DNA from: Pieris napi
Taxonomy: Eukaryota; Arthropoda; Insecta; Lepidoptera; Pieridae
Length of the DNA: 64,000 nucleotides
Direction: 5' to 3'
Assembly (NCBI RefSeq): GCF_905475465.1
Contig: NC_062240.1
Coordinates: forward strand, 9,811,001 to 9,875,000
A program made the translations under genes and the position numbers. The stretch's first letter is position 1; the number at the start of each line of letters is the position of its first letter. The notes under the pieces are model-generated. The model was not told the DNA's origin, ran no database searches, and saw only the letters and a program-made list of their open reading frames with translations. This document shows positions 43,801-51,300 of the stretch, piece after piece.

Positions 43801-46800
43801 ACATGCCGGTTTCATCACGATGTTTTCCGTCACAGTACACCGTATTAAATGCGAACGTAGACAGAAAGTTCATTGGTGTATAGCAGTAACCGAACCTACG
43901 ACCTCAGGGTTGGGAGTTGTACGCTGAATCCTAGGCCAATACTGCTTTATGAAACTTTGTATCATAAACATTTCTGGTTAACGTAAGGAATTATGACAAG
44001 GACAGAACAAGATTCGTACTTGAACGAATGTCGAAACAATGGTATCTCAGATAGCCGACTACTTACTAACCGCGTTCAATAAAGCTCGTAGAATTAAACT
44101 AATTACGCATTAATTACAAACTTAGTTGCTCTTATCATAAATAAAAATACAAGGACAATGTAATTATCTGAATAAGCTAACATAAACCCTTATCTCACTT
44201 GAATGGTTCCAATTGTGGTTCGGGTGAAGGCGATCTCTTGTATGGCAAGTTGAATATGTTCGAGCGACATTCGTTCCTCGCGGCCGCTATTGAGAGGTCA
44301 GTTTCCCGTGAATATCGCATTAGTAGTGGATTCATACTGTGTTCTAGGCCCTTCAATGTACCGTATATGGGAGGCGGGGGCTCGCCTGTTAAGGATATGT
44401 CCGCATCTGAGAATAGGAAAGTTGAGCATTAAATTAGATGTAACCCCGATATATTGGACTCCTAAACGTGTGCCTATAAATTTCATACAGCTTTAAAAAT
44501 CTTTGTATCAATACTATTTTTTTTTTAAATAATTTGGTAGTCTTTCGGAGTCTTCAACCTTTTCTTTATGCTGTTATTATGTCAGTTATCAGGTTAAGCA
44601 CGTGAAATGTTGGGACGGTTTTATAATTTAAAATATTACAGTTTAAAGTATTTTATAGTAGGAAAATGTACTTATTAGTTTTTTTGTCAATATTATATTT
44701 TTTTTAAATAAGATAAAATTAAATTTTCTTAATTAGTTAAGAAATATGGTAAATAAACGCTAGGAACTTAAAAAAATCTTAGACTACATTAAATAGTTCT
44801 ATGAACGAAATGAATTACGGTTTAAATGCATAATATTATTTTCTTTTCATTTGTAGCAAAATAAAAAAAAGTTTATATTATATCTACAGACAACAAGTTG
44901 TCTATCTTTGGTTTAAGCAAGTACTAAGATAAATGCCTTCGGCTAAATCCACTGAAGTTATATTAATCTCTAAAAACATTAATTGTATAACCAACAGAAA
45001 CACAATGAACAGGAAGGACAAACTATACCTTTATCTAAAATCTCGTCATTTTGATGATTTCCCTGATCTTGGTTCTTTTTGAGCGCTGAAGTGAAACAAT
45101 TAATCCATTCCTTAATTTCTTCCTCATTTTCAGCTGCGAATGTGTATCCTTTGTTCCCAGACATACGCAATTCAAAACAAAATCTACCGCGTTTTGTATT
45201 CTGAAATAAAATTTAGAATAAATAAATCTAGCTAATTAATGAACAAATTGCAACCAATGCTAAAAATCGGTTTGCTAGCATTTTATTAAACTATAATGTA
45301 CTTTAGAATAATGCATATTTTTTACATTAGGTTTTTACAAGTTTTCTATTGGTAATGGCAGCCTATGTCTGAAAGAGTAAAGATGAATAGTAAATTTTTT
45401 GGTAAATTCGACTTTAATATGTATTTATAAATTGTTGGGATAAGTGTAATGTATAATAGGAGCAGTGATAGTGCATTGTTGTCATGTTGATAAGCGTGCA
45501 ACTCTGAGGTGCACTAATGGATTGAAAAACATCGCGAGCAAATCTTATAAAATAAAACCTCAAGTAACATGTATTTTAAACTGGCCTGCATTAATTAAAT
45601 TAAATCTAGCATGCAGAAAATTAATTACTATATATATGAAAACTTCTAAAACATACCCTAATTACTTCTGAACAAAAATCCATGACAATTGTGAGCTTTG
45701 TATCTGTTTTCTTTTCATCCTTATATACTTCGAGTATATATGTACCGTCAGCCTCTTTAACCATTGAGCAATATCGTTTCTTAAAAGATTTTGAAGCAAG
45801 ATTGCTAAACATTCTTTCTGAGCCAATCTCTGGTCCTTTGTAAAGGTATCCCTCTTTTGTTCCAACATCCACTTTGTTTTGAGCTTCATGTTCATTTTCT
45901 ATTTCAGTATCGAGATCATAAATTTCAATCGGCAACTTTGTGTCAAAGGGCCTGAAAAATATTTAGCAACTCTTAAAGATTCTTTTTTCTAATAATAAAA
46001 ATGATTAGAGTAGTAATTATAATAGGTATTTATATGACTATAAAATTTATATCAAGGAAAACTTGATAACGTAACAATAAAAAATAACTTAATTTAATTT
46101 AAGAAACAGACCGTTCCTAAAATATAAGGAAATAAATTTAGACAAATAATTCATTGTTTAGACATAATAAGTAAACTCTTTAGATAGGGCAAGGATGGCC
46201 AGCTAATGATAAATTTGTAACATATTCTACAACATATAATTAGTTGTTATTTTGTGAGACTATAAATTAAGATTTAGTTTTTATATAAATAAAAAAGCAT
46301 GAACCAGTATTTATAAATAAAATCAAGGTTATATGCAAAAATGCATTCATATCTGGCAATAACCTTCTCTCTTTATCTGCAGCTTTGGATCTGACCATGA
46401 CTTCAACTCTAATTAGTTTGCTAATAGGTAAAGCTATTTTTCAACACATTCGCTTTATGATACCATTCCAATTCAATTAGTATTAATTATGGTACTTTTC
46501 TGTTAGTTAAATTGTTGATCTTGAAATAGCAAACTTGTGTTGAACCTTATGAATATTTTCTCTTGATAAATAGTAGAAAATATTCAGTCTTTAATTTAAA
46601 GTTTCCTTTGGATAAACAAGTGTTCCTGGCATAATATTTCTAATTCAGAGTTAATGGTAGTGCATCAATTTATTTACAGTCATCTCAGGCACTGCAGACA
46701 ATCATCATGCTTGTCTTTGTTCCTTTTTTGCTTTAAGAATAATATAATTATTATTAATTGTAATGGAGGTATCTTTTTATTATAAATTATATATGATAAA

Positions 46801-47822
46801 GTTCTTTGCCTAAGTTCAAATTAATAGTTGAGGTAAGGGTAGAAGGACTCCTTTCTCCGCAATTAGACTCGAGGTTGGTCCGTTGTGCGTACTAATAGTT
46901 GAGGTAAACTATGAGCTTGTTATAATTTATAGCAAACAGGAAAGTACCTTACCGTGGCAAATTATGATAAGAGCCTGAGTAATTACTATATTTGTAATGA
47001 ACAAGGTTCCAACTAGATGCATAGCTAAGGAGAGCTTGTCTAGTAAGAAGAGGGCATGTTGCAGATGTTCTCACATCAGGAACAGCTGTTGTCACTGTTC
47101 TCCATCTCCGAGGGAGAACTACACTCTAAAGAATCAATTACATTATTACAATTTCAAATTTGTTTGAAAATTAAGCAATTATTTAATAGTATTGTTTAAC
47201 TTACAGAAACATCATCTGATGGATACAAAAGTATATCCCGTAATGGATCATTCAGTAATAGCGTTTTGTTCTCTTGTATGTACTGTTCAAAATCCAAAAC
47301 TGTGCATTTGGTTGTTATAATATTCTGAAATGTAGGATGTGTTATTGACATTTGATCTGCGTTTTGTATAAGAAGTAAAGATTATGAATAATGAAGCCAA
47401 ACTACTACTTAACCTTGTTGCAAGACAATGCACTACTGTTATGTAAATATTATGAACATTGAGCCTGTTATTACAAACAATTTTATGCTACTTTGACTAA
47501 TTCTTTTAAAAGATGTTTAAATAGTGTATATATTTTTTTCAAATAAACAATACACTTAATAAGGTCATACAAATTTTTTGGCCACAAGTAATATTAGGAT
47601 GATTGACTTTACCATATAGGATGAAAACTGTTTTTAAATATTTGATTGTTGGCCTGTTAAAACTGTTTTTTATACACCTACCAGACTTATATATAATGCT
47701 GAATCAAATTTATACTGAATGACAAAAATGACTTAGAAAGGCAACGCTTAATAACATAAAATATAAATATTTACCCCATATTCGGTGCCGTTCTTTTTCC
47801 CTTTTGAATTTACTGGAGGCAT
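1869..47822 (-). CDS. Ziz: Zizimin-type DOCK guanine nucleotide exchange factor, 34 coding exons
   Basis: Predicted 2058-residue Rho-family (Cdc42/Rac type) GEF of the DOCK9/10/11 group, a cytoplasmic and membrane-recruited regulator of actin. Exons in coding order: 47822-47775, 47324-47205, 47125-46953, 45951-45657, 45200-45029, 44406-44199, 43321-43018, 40849-40632, 40187-39997, 39536-39292, 38954-38755, 38391-38271, 37745-37482, 37194-37078, 36563-36381, 35581-35444, 34714-34519, 33941-33871, 33302-33143, 32562-32326, 31335-31218, 30418-30275, 29898-29681, 29125-28874, 28256-28096, 27291-27171, 26519-26427, 25962-25832, 25164-25023, 5608-5196, 4754-4538, 3763-3598, 3017-2892, 2082-1869. 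All junctions are GT-AG and all phases agree. N-terminal block has LNDPLRDILLYPSDDVS; PH domain about 143-255 (KEGYLYKG); DHR1/C2 about 600-770; FLPTILNQLFELM about 840; DHR2 about 1600-2045 with ERYELLGPIYRLIIPIYE, SGKRLLGRFYRVAFFG and the LQGSVCVQVNAGP segment that carries the nucleotide sensor in DOCK9. The PH domain argues for the Zizimin rather than DOCK6/7/8 group. Small alternative exons cannot be excluded. Confidence 0.96.
2150..2275 (+). repeat. dispersed repeat, copy 1
   Basis: Shares several blocks with 32868-33110, including GAGCGCTGTCAAATAxGTCAAACT, a TACAGCT/GACAGCT block and AGATTTAAG. Two copies in introns or flanks of the same gene mark it as a short mobile or dispersed repeat; class unknown. 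Confidence 0.5.
2285..2437. mobile_element. MITE with TTA target duplication (PIF/Harbinger-like)
   Basis: About 153 bp with near-perfect terminal inverted repeats AGCGGGCTATAGACGGAC at both ends, flanked by TTA at 2282-2284 and 2438-2440. A 3-bp TWA duplication is typical of PIF/Harbinger elements. No coding capacity. It lies in the last intron of the DOCK gene. Confidence 0.7.
4232..4409. mobile_element. MITE with long terminal inverted repeats
   Basis: Arms of about 45 bp, starting TGCGATTCTGTAACTCAC on the left and the reverse complement on the right, then GAACTCTCACAGCGGTTTT in both. A spacer of about 90 bp separates them. Could fold as one hairpin. Target duplication not clear. Lies in the DOCK intron between exons 31 and 32. 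Confidence 0.65.
6105..6140 (+). promoter_or_regulatory. core promoter of phosphatase gene 1 (TATA plus initiator)
   Basis: TATATAAA at 6105-6112 is followed 31 bases later by ACAGTCGAAA (A at 6136), which fits an arthropod initiator. The predicted 5' UTR is 43 nt. The same TATA to CAGTCGAA layout precedes phosphatase gene 2. Confidence 0.6.
6179..11290 (+). CDS. secreted histidine acid phosphatase 1, 7 exons
   Basis: Acid phosphatase of the branch-2 histidine phosphatase superfamily (prostatic/venom acid phosphatase type); hydrolyses phosphomonoesters through a phosphohistidine intermediate. Exons: 6179-6304, 6995-7105, 8036-8275, 8799-8981, 9461-9581, 10239-10450, 11141-11290; 1143 nt, 380 residues, all phases matching. 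Residues 1-19 form a signal peptide (VIVVFCLSCICVCAG core), so the product should enter the secretory pathway. The catalytic RHGDRTP motif is at 45-51 and spans the exon 1/2 junction context; YARTKMT supplies a further conserved Arg. The proton-donor motif is HE (290-291, SAHENN) instead of the usual HD. Cysteines near the C-terminus (NGCGDRYLC) match family disulphide positions. The gene lies wholly inside a DOCK intron on the opposite strand. Substrate and tissue are unknown. Confidence 0.93.
6622..6900 (+). mobile_element. tRNA-derived SINE, family A
   Basis: Contains a tRNA-like head (TGGCCTAGTGGCTTCAGCG, box-B-like GGTTCGATGCCC), then TTTCTTTCTATGTGCGCATT, AACATCGTGAGGAAACC and a tail ending TAGCGCCACTGATTT. 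Eight related copies occur in this window. In intron 1 of phosphatase gene 1. It may correspond to the Metulj-type SINEs of butterflies, but I cannot confirm that. Confidence 0.75.
7326..7482 (-). repeat. dispersed lepidopteran-type repeat C
   Basis: Minus-strand copy of a repeat with core GTGATACCGTCGCCCATGG, then GACACTCACATTGCCAGG, GCCGGCCTTTTAAGAATTGG. Related copies at 20707, 25430, 26222, 29290 and 58532. No coding frame. In intron 2 of phosphatase gene 1. Confidence 0.65.
9903..10157 (+). mobile_element. tRNA-derived SINE, family B, with poly(A) tail
   Basis: Starts with a tRNA-like head (GGCTCAGTGGTCTAGTGG, then GGGTTCGAATCCCGGCTGAG) and runs through a unique body with TATCTATCTATA to a 14-A tail at about 10144-10157. 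The head could be mistaken for a tRNA gene, but the long body and A tail show a SINE. In intron 5 of phosphatase gene 1. Confidence 0.75.
10725..10950 (+). mobile_element. Helitron-like element fragment
   Basis: Shares with 30666-31007 the blocks ACTCCTTCGAAACGGCTCGA, ATTCAGTAAGTCTGA, AATACATACAACCCTTAATTTTCAT and AAGATCAACCCCTATTTTT. The 5' end is missing or degraded. In intron 6 of phosphatase gene 1. Confidence 0.5.
11654..11681 (+). promoter_or_regulatory. candidate polyadenylation signals of phosphatase gene 1
   Basis: Two AATAAA hexamers (11654-11659 and 11676-11681) about 365-390 nt after the stop codon, followed by a GT-rich run (TGTGACTGTGTGTGTGTG) as expected downstream of a cleavage site. 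Confidence 0.5.
11803..12099 (+). mobile_element. SINE family A copy
   Basis: Begins at AGCAGTGTAAGCCTAGTGGC, carries the box-B-like GGTTCGATCC and the body motifs of family A, and ends at GAGGTCCAGACCTAAAA. It is followed directly by an inverted partial copy at 12105-12202. Between phosphatase genes 1 and 2. Confidence 0.7.
12105..12202 (-). mobile_element. partial SINE family A copy, inverted
   Basis: Minus-strand head region of family A (ATGTGCGCATTTAACACTCG, GTTCGAACTCCGGCTGTGCA read on the minus strand). With the copy at 11803-12099 it makes a tail-to-tail inverted pair. Confidence 0.6.
12385..12418 (+). promoter_or_regulatory. core promoter of phosphatase gene 2 (TATA plus initiator)
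   Basis: TATAAA at 12385-12390 and GGCAGTCGAA with the initiator A at 12414, 29 bases later. Gives a 59-nt 5' UTR and places the in-frame upstream ATG at 12398 outside the transcript, so the ATG at 12473 is preferred. Confidence 0.6.
12473..16071 (+). CDS. secreted histidine acid phosphatase 2, 7 exons
   Basis: Tandem paralogue of the upstream phosphatase with the same seven-exon structure and identical lengths for exons 2-6. Exons: 12473-12619, 13230-13340, 13487-13726, 14457-14639, 15000-15120, 15185-15396, 15904-16071; 1182 nt, 393 residues. A signal peptide (MGSFVVFCLLLVAVSC) opens the protein. The nucleophile motif RHGDRTP is at 52-58. TTGYARTKMT holds the conserved Arg. The proton-donor motif reads HE (297-298, FSAHENN), as in gene 1. 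It probably acts as an extracellular or lysosomal phosphomonoesterase; the substrate is unknown. The start at 12473 is chosen because it begins the signal peptide and fits the predicted promoter. Confidence 0.93.
13032..13076. repeat. AT-rich near-perfect palindrome
   Basis: TCAATTTTCTTTATATATAT and its reverse complement flank a short centre. Lies in intron 1 of phosphatase gene 2. It could be a microsatellite expansion that folds back. Confidence 0.6.
13785..14250 (+). repeat. long dispersed repeat D
   Basis: Carries CAAATAACTTTATTCATA-like and GCAAGTCAAGGGCTTAGAGC blocks, then AATTCTCTAATTTCGCTTGG. Related pieces are at 24134 and 27405 (minus) and 59770 (plus). No coding frame; class unknown. 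In intron 3 of phosphatase gene 2. Confidence 0.6.
14694..14985 (+). mobile_element. SINE family A copy
   Basis: Nearly full-length: GTGGCCTAGTGGCTTCAGCG head to the ATAGCATCACTGATTT end. In intron 4 of phosphatase gene 2. Confidence 0.75.
15666..15803 (-). mobile_element. SINE family A partial copy
   Basis: Minus-strand copy with GTGGCGCTAC at its 3' end and GGTTCGATCCCCGGCAGTGC (minus strand) as box B. Head truncated. In intron 6 of phosphatase gene 2. Confidence 0.65.
16199..16221 (+). promoter_or_regulatory. polyadenylation signals of phosphatase gene 2
   Basis: AATAAA at 16199-16204 and 16216-16221, 128-145 nt after the stop codon. Confidence 0.55.
16222..18048. other. spacer between phosphatase genes, no gene seen
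   Basis: AT-rich. The segment 17719-17880 resembles 9240-9400 (ACTGTAAGTAGTGTT, GATxGxAATGTT blocks) and is a decayed dispersed repeat. A short ATG-led frame ending at a GTAAGT at 16922-16960 was considered as a relict phosphatase first exon but has no support. Confidence 0.45.
18049..18260 (+). pseudogene. C-terminal remnant of an RTE-like non-LTR retrotransposon ORF
   Basis: The plus-strand frame reads a YFGHIxxR motif, then RGSRGRSRTRWSDQVK and NARRQAEDRVVWRQQV. This combination is typical of the end of RTE-type ORF2 proteins. The endonuclease and reverse transcriptase parts are absent, so it is a 5'-truncated insertion. Confidence 0.75.
18361..19065. other. spacer upstream of phosphatase gene 3, no gene seen
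   Basis: No recognisable coding region. The segment should contain the promoter of phosphatase gene 3; no TATA box at the expected spacing. Confidence 0.4.
19066..19085 (+). promoter_or_regulatory. possible initiator and first exon of phosphatase-like gene 3
   Basis: TCAGT at 19066-19070 matches the arthropod initiator, and GGAAAAT followed by GTAAGTG at 19086 is a good donor. If used, the exon ends in AT, and the start codon is completed by the G at 19691. Confidence 0.35.
19084..24540 (+). CDS. membrane-anchored acid phosphatase-like protein, probably inactive
   Basis: Third paralogue of the cluster. Exons: 19084-19085 (split ATG, tentative), 19691-19806, 20600-20667, 21294-21401, 21586-21667, 21980-22194, 22518-22700, 22866-22986, 23766-24010, 24391-24540; 1290 nt, 429 residues. 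If the split start is wrong, the in-frame Met at 19729 could be used. Residues about 26-47 (CCCLGVLVGVSLIAALVAV) form one membrane segment near the N-terminus with no cleavable signal, which suggests a type II membrane protein. The catalytic RHGxRTP has become SHGERTP (65-71): the His and second Arg remain, the first Arg is Ser. The HD/HE motif is replaced by GTPVS (326-330). The C-terminal half keeps the family fold signature (NCPRY, PPPP, conserved exon lengths 183 and 121). Likely a pseudophosphatase; role unknown. The exon at 21980 has a weak acceptor. Confidence 0.83.
20707..20965 (+). repeat. dispersed repeat C, long copy
   Basis: TTGATGTTAAGTGATAACTG, GCCGGCCTTTTAAGAATTGG, AGCAGCTGGTTCCACATGG and GTTGTGGAACGACG blocks. 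In the intron between exons 3 and 4 of phosphatase-like gene 3. Confidence 0.7.
23126..23690. mobile_element. non-autonomous element with GAAGTxxxACTTC palindromes
   Basis: Three direct copies of GAAGT(G/C)AAACTTCTTTATC at about 23130, 23218 and 23285 with TTACGCG(T/C)CAT blocks. An end at 23641-23684 reads AAGAAGTTTCACTTCTTACG then GTGTACACCTAGTACACGC. The reverse complement of that end matches the start of the element at 31771. No protein coding. In the intron before the penultimate exon of phosphatase-like gene 3. Confidence 0.55.
24134..24370 (-). repeat. dispersed repeat D, degraded copy
   Basis: Minus-strand copy with GCAAGTCAAGGGCGTAGAGC and an ACTTTATT-type end. In the last intron of phosphatase-like gene 3. 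Confidence 0.5.
24578..24583 (+). promoter_or_regulatory. polyadenylation signal of phosphatase-like gene 3
   Basis: AATAAA 38 nt after the stop codon at 24538-24540. The close spacing makes it a good candidate. Confidence 0.55.
25430..25530 (+). repeat. dispersed repeat C, short copy
   Basis: CACCTGATGTTAAGTGATACC, GCCGCCCATGGACACTCTCA and GGGCTCGCGAGTGCGTTGCC. In the DOCK intron between exons 28 and 29. Confidence 0.65.
26222..26345 (+). repeat. dispersed repeat C, short copy
   Basis: GTTAAATGATACCGCCATCC, CATGGACTCTCAAAATGC and GCTCGCGAGTGCGTTGTCGG. In the DOCK intron between exons 27 and 28. Confidence 0.6.
27405..27610 (-). repeat. dispersed repeat D, partial copy
   Basis: Minus-strand copy with CAAATCAAGGGCGTAGAACG and GTACACTTATGAACGTC. 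In the DOCK intron between exons 25 and 26. Confidence 0.6.
28478..28695 (+). mobile_element. SINE family A, truncated copy
   Basis: CTTCAGCGAGCGACTCTCAT, GGTTCAATCCCCGGCTGTGC, TTTCTTTCTATGTGC and the TAGCGCCACTGATTT end, with an internal deletion. In the DOCK intron between exons 24 and 25. Confidence 0.7.
29290..29460 (-). repeat. dispersed repeat C, partial copy
   Basis: Minus-strand copy with CTTTTAAGAATTGGTACGCT and the CACTGTCTTAGAAAATGC side of the repeat. In the DOCK intron between exons 23 and 24. Confidence 0.6.
30666..31007 (+). mobile_element. Helitron-like non-autonomous element
   Basis: Begins TCTCTATATATATAAAATTC and ends GTTTGCTGGGTTAGGTAGT, with ACTCCTCCGATACGGCTCGA and CTACGATCAACCCCTTTTTT inside. 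No inverted repeats and no target duplication, and TC at the 5' end, fit Helitrons; the 3' CTRR end is not exact. In the DOCK intron between exons 21 and 22. Confidence 0.5.
31771..32125. mobile_element. non-autonomous element with GAAGTTATACTTC palindromes
   Basis: Starts GGTGCGTGTACTTATGTACG and AAGAAGTTATACTTCTTTGG; ends CGGCTAAAGAAGTATAACTTC, an inverted relation. Its end matches 23641-23684 in another intron. In the DOCK intron between exons 20 and 21. Confidence 0.55.
32868..33110 (+). repeat. dispersed repeat, copy 2, with internal duplication
   Basis: Matches 2150-2275 and is itself duplicated: CTAGAGCGCTGTCAAATATG and AAGTTTGATTGACGTTA occur in the first half and related sequence in the second. 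In the DOCK intron between exons 19 and 20. Confidence 0.5.
34260..34500. repeat. possible repeat fragment
   Basis: Less AT-rich stretch (AACAGGTGGTTCTGCCCCTT, GGGAAGAAAATCCCATAGGT) in the DOCK intron between exons 17 and 18. No second copy seen in this window; class unknown. Confidence 0.3.
34842..35093 (+). mobile_element. tRNA-derived SINE, family C
   Basis: tRNA-like head GGGGGCCTCATAACCTAGCG with box-B-like GGGTTCGATTCCCGGTTCGA, then a body with TTCTCGGCCTTTGGGAGGG and ACCGTGCCAGAGCCATAAAA. A closely similar copy is at 60460-60722. In the DOCK intron between exons 16 and 17. Confidence 0.75.
36038..36190 (-). mobile_element. SINE family A, partial minus copy
   Basis: Reads on the minus strand GTTGGCCTAGTAGCTTGAGC, GGTTCGATCCCGGTTGTACA and AACCTCGTGAGGAAATC. 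In the DOCK intron between exons 15 and 16. Confidence 0.65.
36779..36986. mobile_element. MITE with about 35-bp terminal inverted repeats
   Basis: Left end AAAGGCCTATTCAAACCTGA and right end, reverse-complemented, AAAGGCCTGTTCAGACCTAA, followed by GCG(A/G)TATTCGCT in both. Interior has further GCGATATT copies. Target duplication unclear. In the DOCK intron between exons 14 and 15. Confidence 0.6.
37771..38010. repeat. fold-back repeat
   Basis: Arms 37771-37845 and 37942-38010 are near-perfect inverted repeats around AACACGCTTTTAAAGCACAT and ACTAAAAAGTGAAAAATAAT. Followed by a T-rich run and GGTCAAAATCGAGTCCGAAG. In the DOCK intron between exons 12 and 13. Confidence 0.65.
38149..38173. repeat. 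CATA microsatellite
   Basis: About six tandem CATA units, adjoining the fold-back repeat. Confidence 0.7.
41145..42968 (-). mobile_element. Tigger/pogo-type DNA transposon, internally deleted
   Basis: Ends CAGTCAAACCTGGATAAGCG on the left and the reverse complement of CAGTCAAACCTGGGTAAGTG on the right, with TA at 41143-41144 and 42969-42970. Inner copies of the CTCGCTTATAGAGG motif follow each end. Only a C-terminal transposase piece remains. It sits in the DOCK intron between exons 7 and 8. Confidence 0.85.
41353..41886 (-). pseudogene. C-terminal fragment of a Tigger/pogo transposase
   Basis: Frame of up to 177 codons within the Tigger-like element. RKAWYLVSDITVKNCFKKAGF near the start resembles the end of the DDE domain of pogo/jerky-type transposases, followed by an acidic tail. 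The DNA-binding and catalytic parts are missing, so it cannot be active. Confidence 0.7.
43757..43950 (-). mobile_element. SINE family A, partial minus copy
   Basis: Reads on the minus strand TTGGCCTAGGATTCAGCG, AGGTTCGGTTACTGC and AACATCGTGATGAAACCGG. Diverged. In the DOCK intron between exons 6 and 7. Confidence 0.6.
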
Positions 47823-48109
47823 TTTCACTAGAAATCCGGCTGGTACACTTACTCAAATTACGAGTAAAAACGCTAAGTATAATCTCCAGTTTCATTATTT
47901 ACATTCACACTAATTAGGAACATTATTAACGGTTGTGGAAGTCTAAACGAGTACGCTGATGAATAAAATTTAGATACCACTGCAAACAAGAAATTCAAAT
48001 AAAAAATCTGTAGTTTGTACATACAGACAGCAGCTATGTACAAAAGCCGCAAGATCAATGAGAATTGTCAATTGAGAGTTATGACTTATGACTTATGAGA
48101 CTGTCAAAC

Positions 48110-48220
48110 TCAAACATGATATTTGATAGTGTTATTGTGACGCCTAACGAAAATGACATTGATAGTGTTATTTTTTTTTTTAAATAGTGATGCCTAACGA
48201 TAGTGACATTGATGATTAGG
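48110..48220. repeat. short tandem duplication at the LINE insertion site
   Basis: Two imperfect units with CCTAACGA(A/T)A(A/G)TGACATTGAT at about 48140 and 48193. The second unit ends in the target sequence of the retrotransposon. Confidence 0.5.
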
Positions 48221-48327
48221 TTTTTTTTTTTTTTTTTTTTTTTGGGATTTTATGACCTGGCATTTACAACCTTTAGGTCAACTCTTAATTTTCATAGACG
48301 TAATGTTACGCCTATGAGCATATTCCA

Positions 48328-51300
48328 TTAAATTGTTTTTATTGTATTTTTTATGTAATTGTAGATGTGCTTATAAGTAAGTTCGTCTTGTAACAATTGT
48401 TTTAAAGGCGGCGGGCGGGACAATAAATCACACTTATTTTCAACATCACTAAGTTCACTGGCCAACACTAGTCTGTCGATCAAAAATTTTTGACAATCGA
48501 AGATAATGTGTTCCACAGTTCCATCACTTGAATTACAATGTGAACATGTTTTATTCGCAATAATGCCGAGTCGAGCAAGGTGTGACGGTGCAGTATTATG
48601 ACCAAAACGCAGTCTATTTATGATAGTAATAAAGTCTCGAGGAACATCTGGCATACGATGATACCAAGGTCTTGCAGGTAAGTCTACTTGTATGCTTCCA
48701 TACCATTTTCCTTTCGTATCTTGATCTTTCTTCCACATTTCTAACCACAAATTTTGAATATTCTGGTCAATACATTGCAAGTAATCGGACATAGGAACAT
48801 TCATTGTATTTCTAACGTCAACAGCATTAACTCCTTCATATGCAGTTTTATCAGCCATTTCATTGCCAGAGATACCTTTGTGGGAAGGTACCCATAGAAA
48901 GAAAATTTGAATATTGTTATTGTGATATTGTTGAATTATTTGTTTAATGAAGTAAAGGATATAATTAGACTTGAATTTAACTGTAAGGGTAGTTAAAGCT
49001 GTTATCAAACTCAAGGAATCAGAAATTATTAAAAAATATTTAATATTATTGATTTCGCGAATACGCATTAATGCCTGATACACTGCATATGCCTCTGCCG
49101 TAAATATAGAGCAGGGTTCATGCAGAATAAAACTTGAAGAAAATTTTGCTTGTGGATCATATAGAGCAGCATGTACATAATCACTTGCTTTGCTCCCATC
49201 AGTGTAGATAACATAGTACATTGTATTTTCCTCCAAAAATTGAAGCATTTCCGAATTATTGTTTATTGTCTGATGGACTACATTAATTGGATGTGAAATA
49301 CACTGATAAGAGAAAGAGTAACATGGCCATGGACACTGTTTTCTAATTTTAGAAAAACTATTGTCTATTTCCAGAAATATATCGGACATTGTTGGAGAAT
49401 TACCACATATTAGACCTTGTGCTGTTGTTAATGGTCTTCTTGGGGATCTATCTATATAAGGTACAATTTTGTTTATTACTTGAGTGTTGTTTGATGCTAT
49501 TAATTTGAGACAGTATCTTTCAGCCAGTAAGATTCGCCTCAAAATCAAAGGCATCACTTTTGTCTCAACTTCCATGGCCCTTATGGGAGTTGAGCAAATA
49601 GCACCAGATATTATTCTTAAAGCCTTATTCTGCAATATGTCTAATTTATTTACATGAGAACTATTCATATAAGCGAGTGAGCTATAATCTAAGTGACTTC
49701 TAACAATACTTTTATACAATATTGACAATATTTTAGGGTCTGCACCCCATGTTACACCACACAGTGATCTGATAACATTTAGTCCTCTGTGAGCATTTTT
49801 GGATATATATTTAATATGTTCTTCAAAAGTTAGTTTTGGGTCTAGTATTATTCCTAAAAATTTCTTTGAAGTGACTCTATTTATAATTTCATTATTGTAA
49901 ATAATATTTGAATTTGAGGCTTCATTGCCAAAAAACATAACACTACTTTTAGATGGGTTAATTTTTAAATGTAAACGATAATTATAATATTGTAATAGTT
50001 GAAATAAGGATTTGTTCATATTATCTATTGCAATCTCTAAGTTGTAATTACTACTGTATAATACAATGTCATCAGCAAATTGTAAAATATTTACATTCCT
50101 ATTATTTACATATTTACAAATTTCACTTGTGTATATATTGTACAGTAATGGAGATAGTGTGGCACCCTGCATTGTACCTCTCGAGGCACATTTGGGTCCA
50201 TATAGAATATTGTTATGCCTAGCATAGATTGTTCTGTTGTTCAAAAAATTAAAAATCCACTTACATAAGTGCCCGGGCACACCCAACCTAGACATGATTT
50301 GAACTAGTATACCAGGATCAACACTGTCAAAAGCACTTTGAACGTCTAGGAATACGCAAACTGTGTTTAATTTTCTATGTTTTGCATTTTTCAGGTCAGA
50401 GATTAAAGAGGTGAAACTGTCTGCACTACTACGCCCTCTACGGAAGCCAAATTGTATAGGTGGAATGAAACACTTAGATTCAACATACCAATCGAGACGG
50501 ACTTTCACCATATTTTCGAATATTTTACCAAGACAGGATGACAAGGAAATTGGTCTATAAGAACTAGCAAACTCAGGACATTTGTCGGGCTTAAGTATTG
50601 GGACAACACATTGTGTTTTCCATGACTGTGGAATACATTTATTACTCCAAAGCAAATTGAGGATGTTAAGAAACAACTTTTGGGCAGAAACATCTAAGTT
50701 TTTAATTACAATGTAAGGATAATCATCTAAGCCAGGAGTTGTATTTCGTCTAGAGTGCAAACTTGTTAAAAATTCAGACCATGAAAATGGATCCAGTAAA
50801 AATTTTGAATTTGGGTTATCATTGTTGATTTCAAAAACAATGTTCAGTTGATCTACTTCAATTAAGTTGCTATTATCTGATAATTTATCCAAGAGTGGAG
50901 ATACAAACACATCTGTATATGATTTATTCTTAGGTCTTATGCCTTTGAACATTTTTAATAAATTCCAAATTTTACTTATGTGAGTATTTCTATTAAAGGT
51001 GTTACATAAGTTATTCCATCCAATTTTTTTCTGTTCTGAAATTGTTCTCTTTTTCTGGGCATCTTTTCTTTTGTAATTAATATAATTTTCAATAGTAGGT
51101 TCTTTTCTATATAGTTTTAGCGCATTATATGAAGCAATAACACTTTGTTCACATATACAATTCCACCAAGGAGATGGTGGTCTGCTTATGAAAGTATTTG
51201 TTTTAGTGAGCTTTGGAATTGACATTTCTTTAAGAGTATCTAAATGAGAACAGAAATTATTATATGTTGAAATAGGATCATGTGATTGAAGTATCAAATC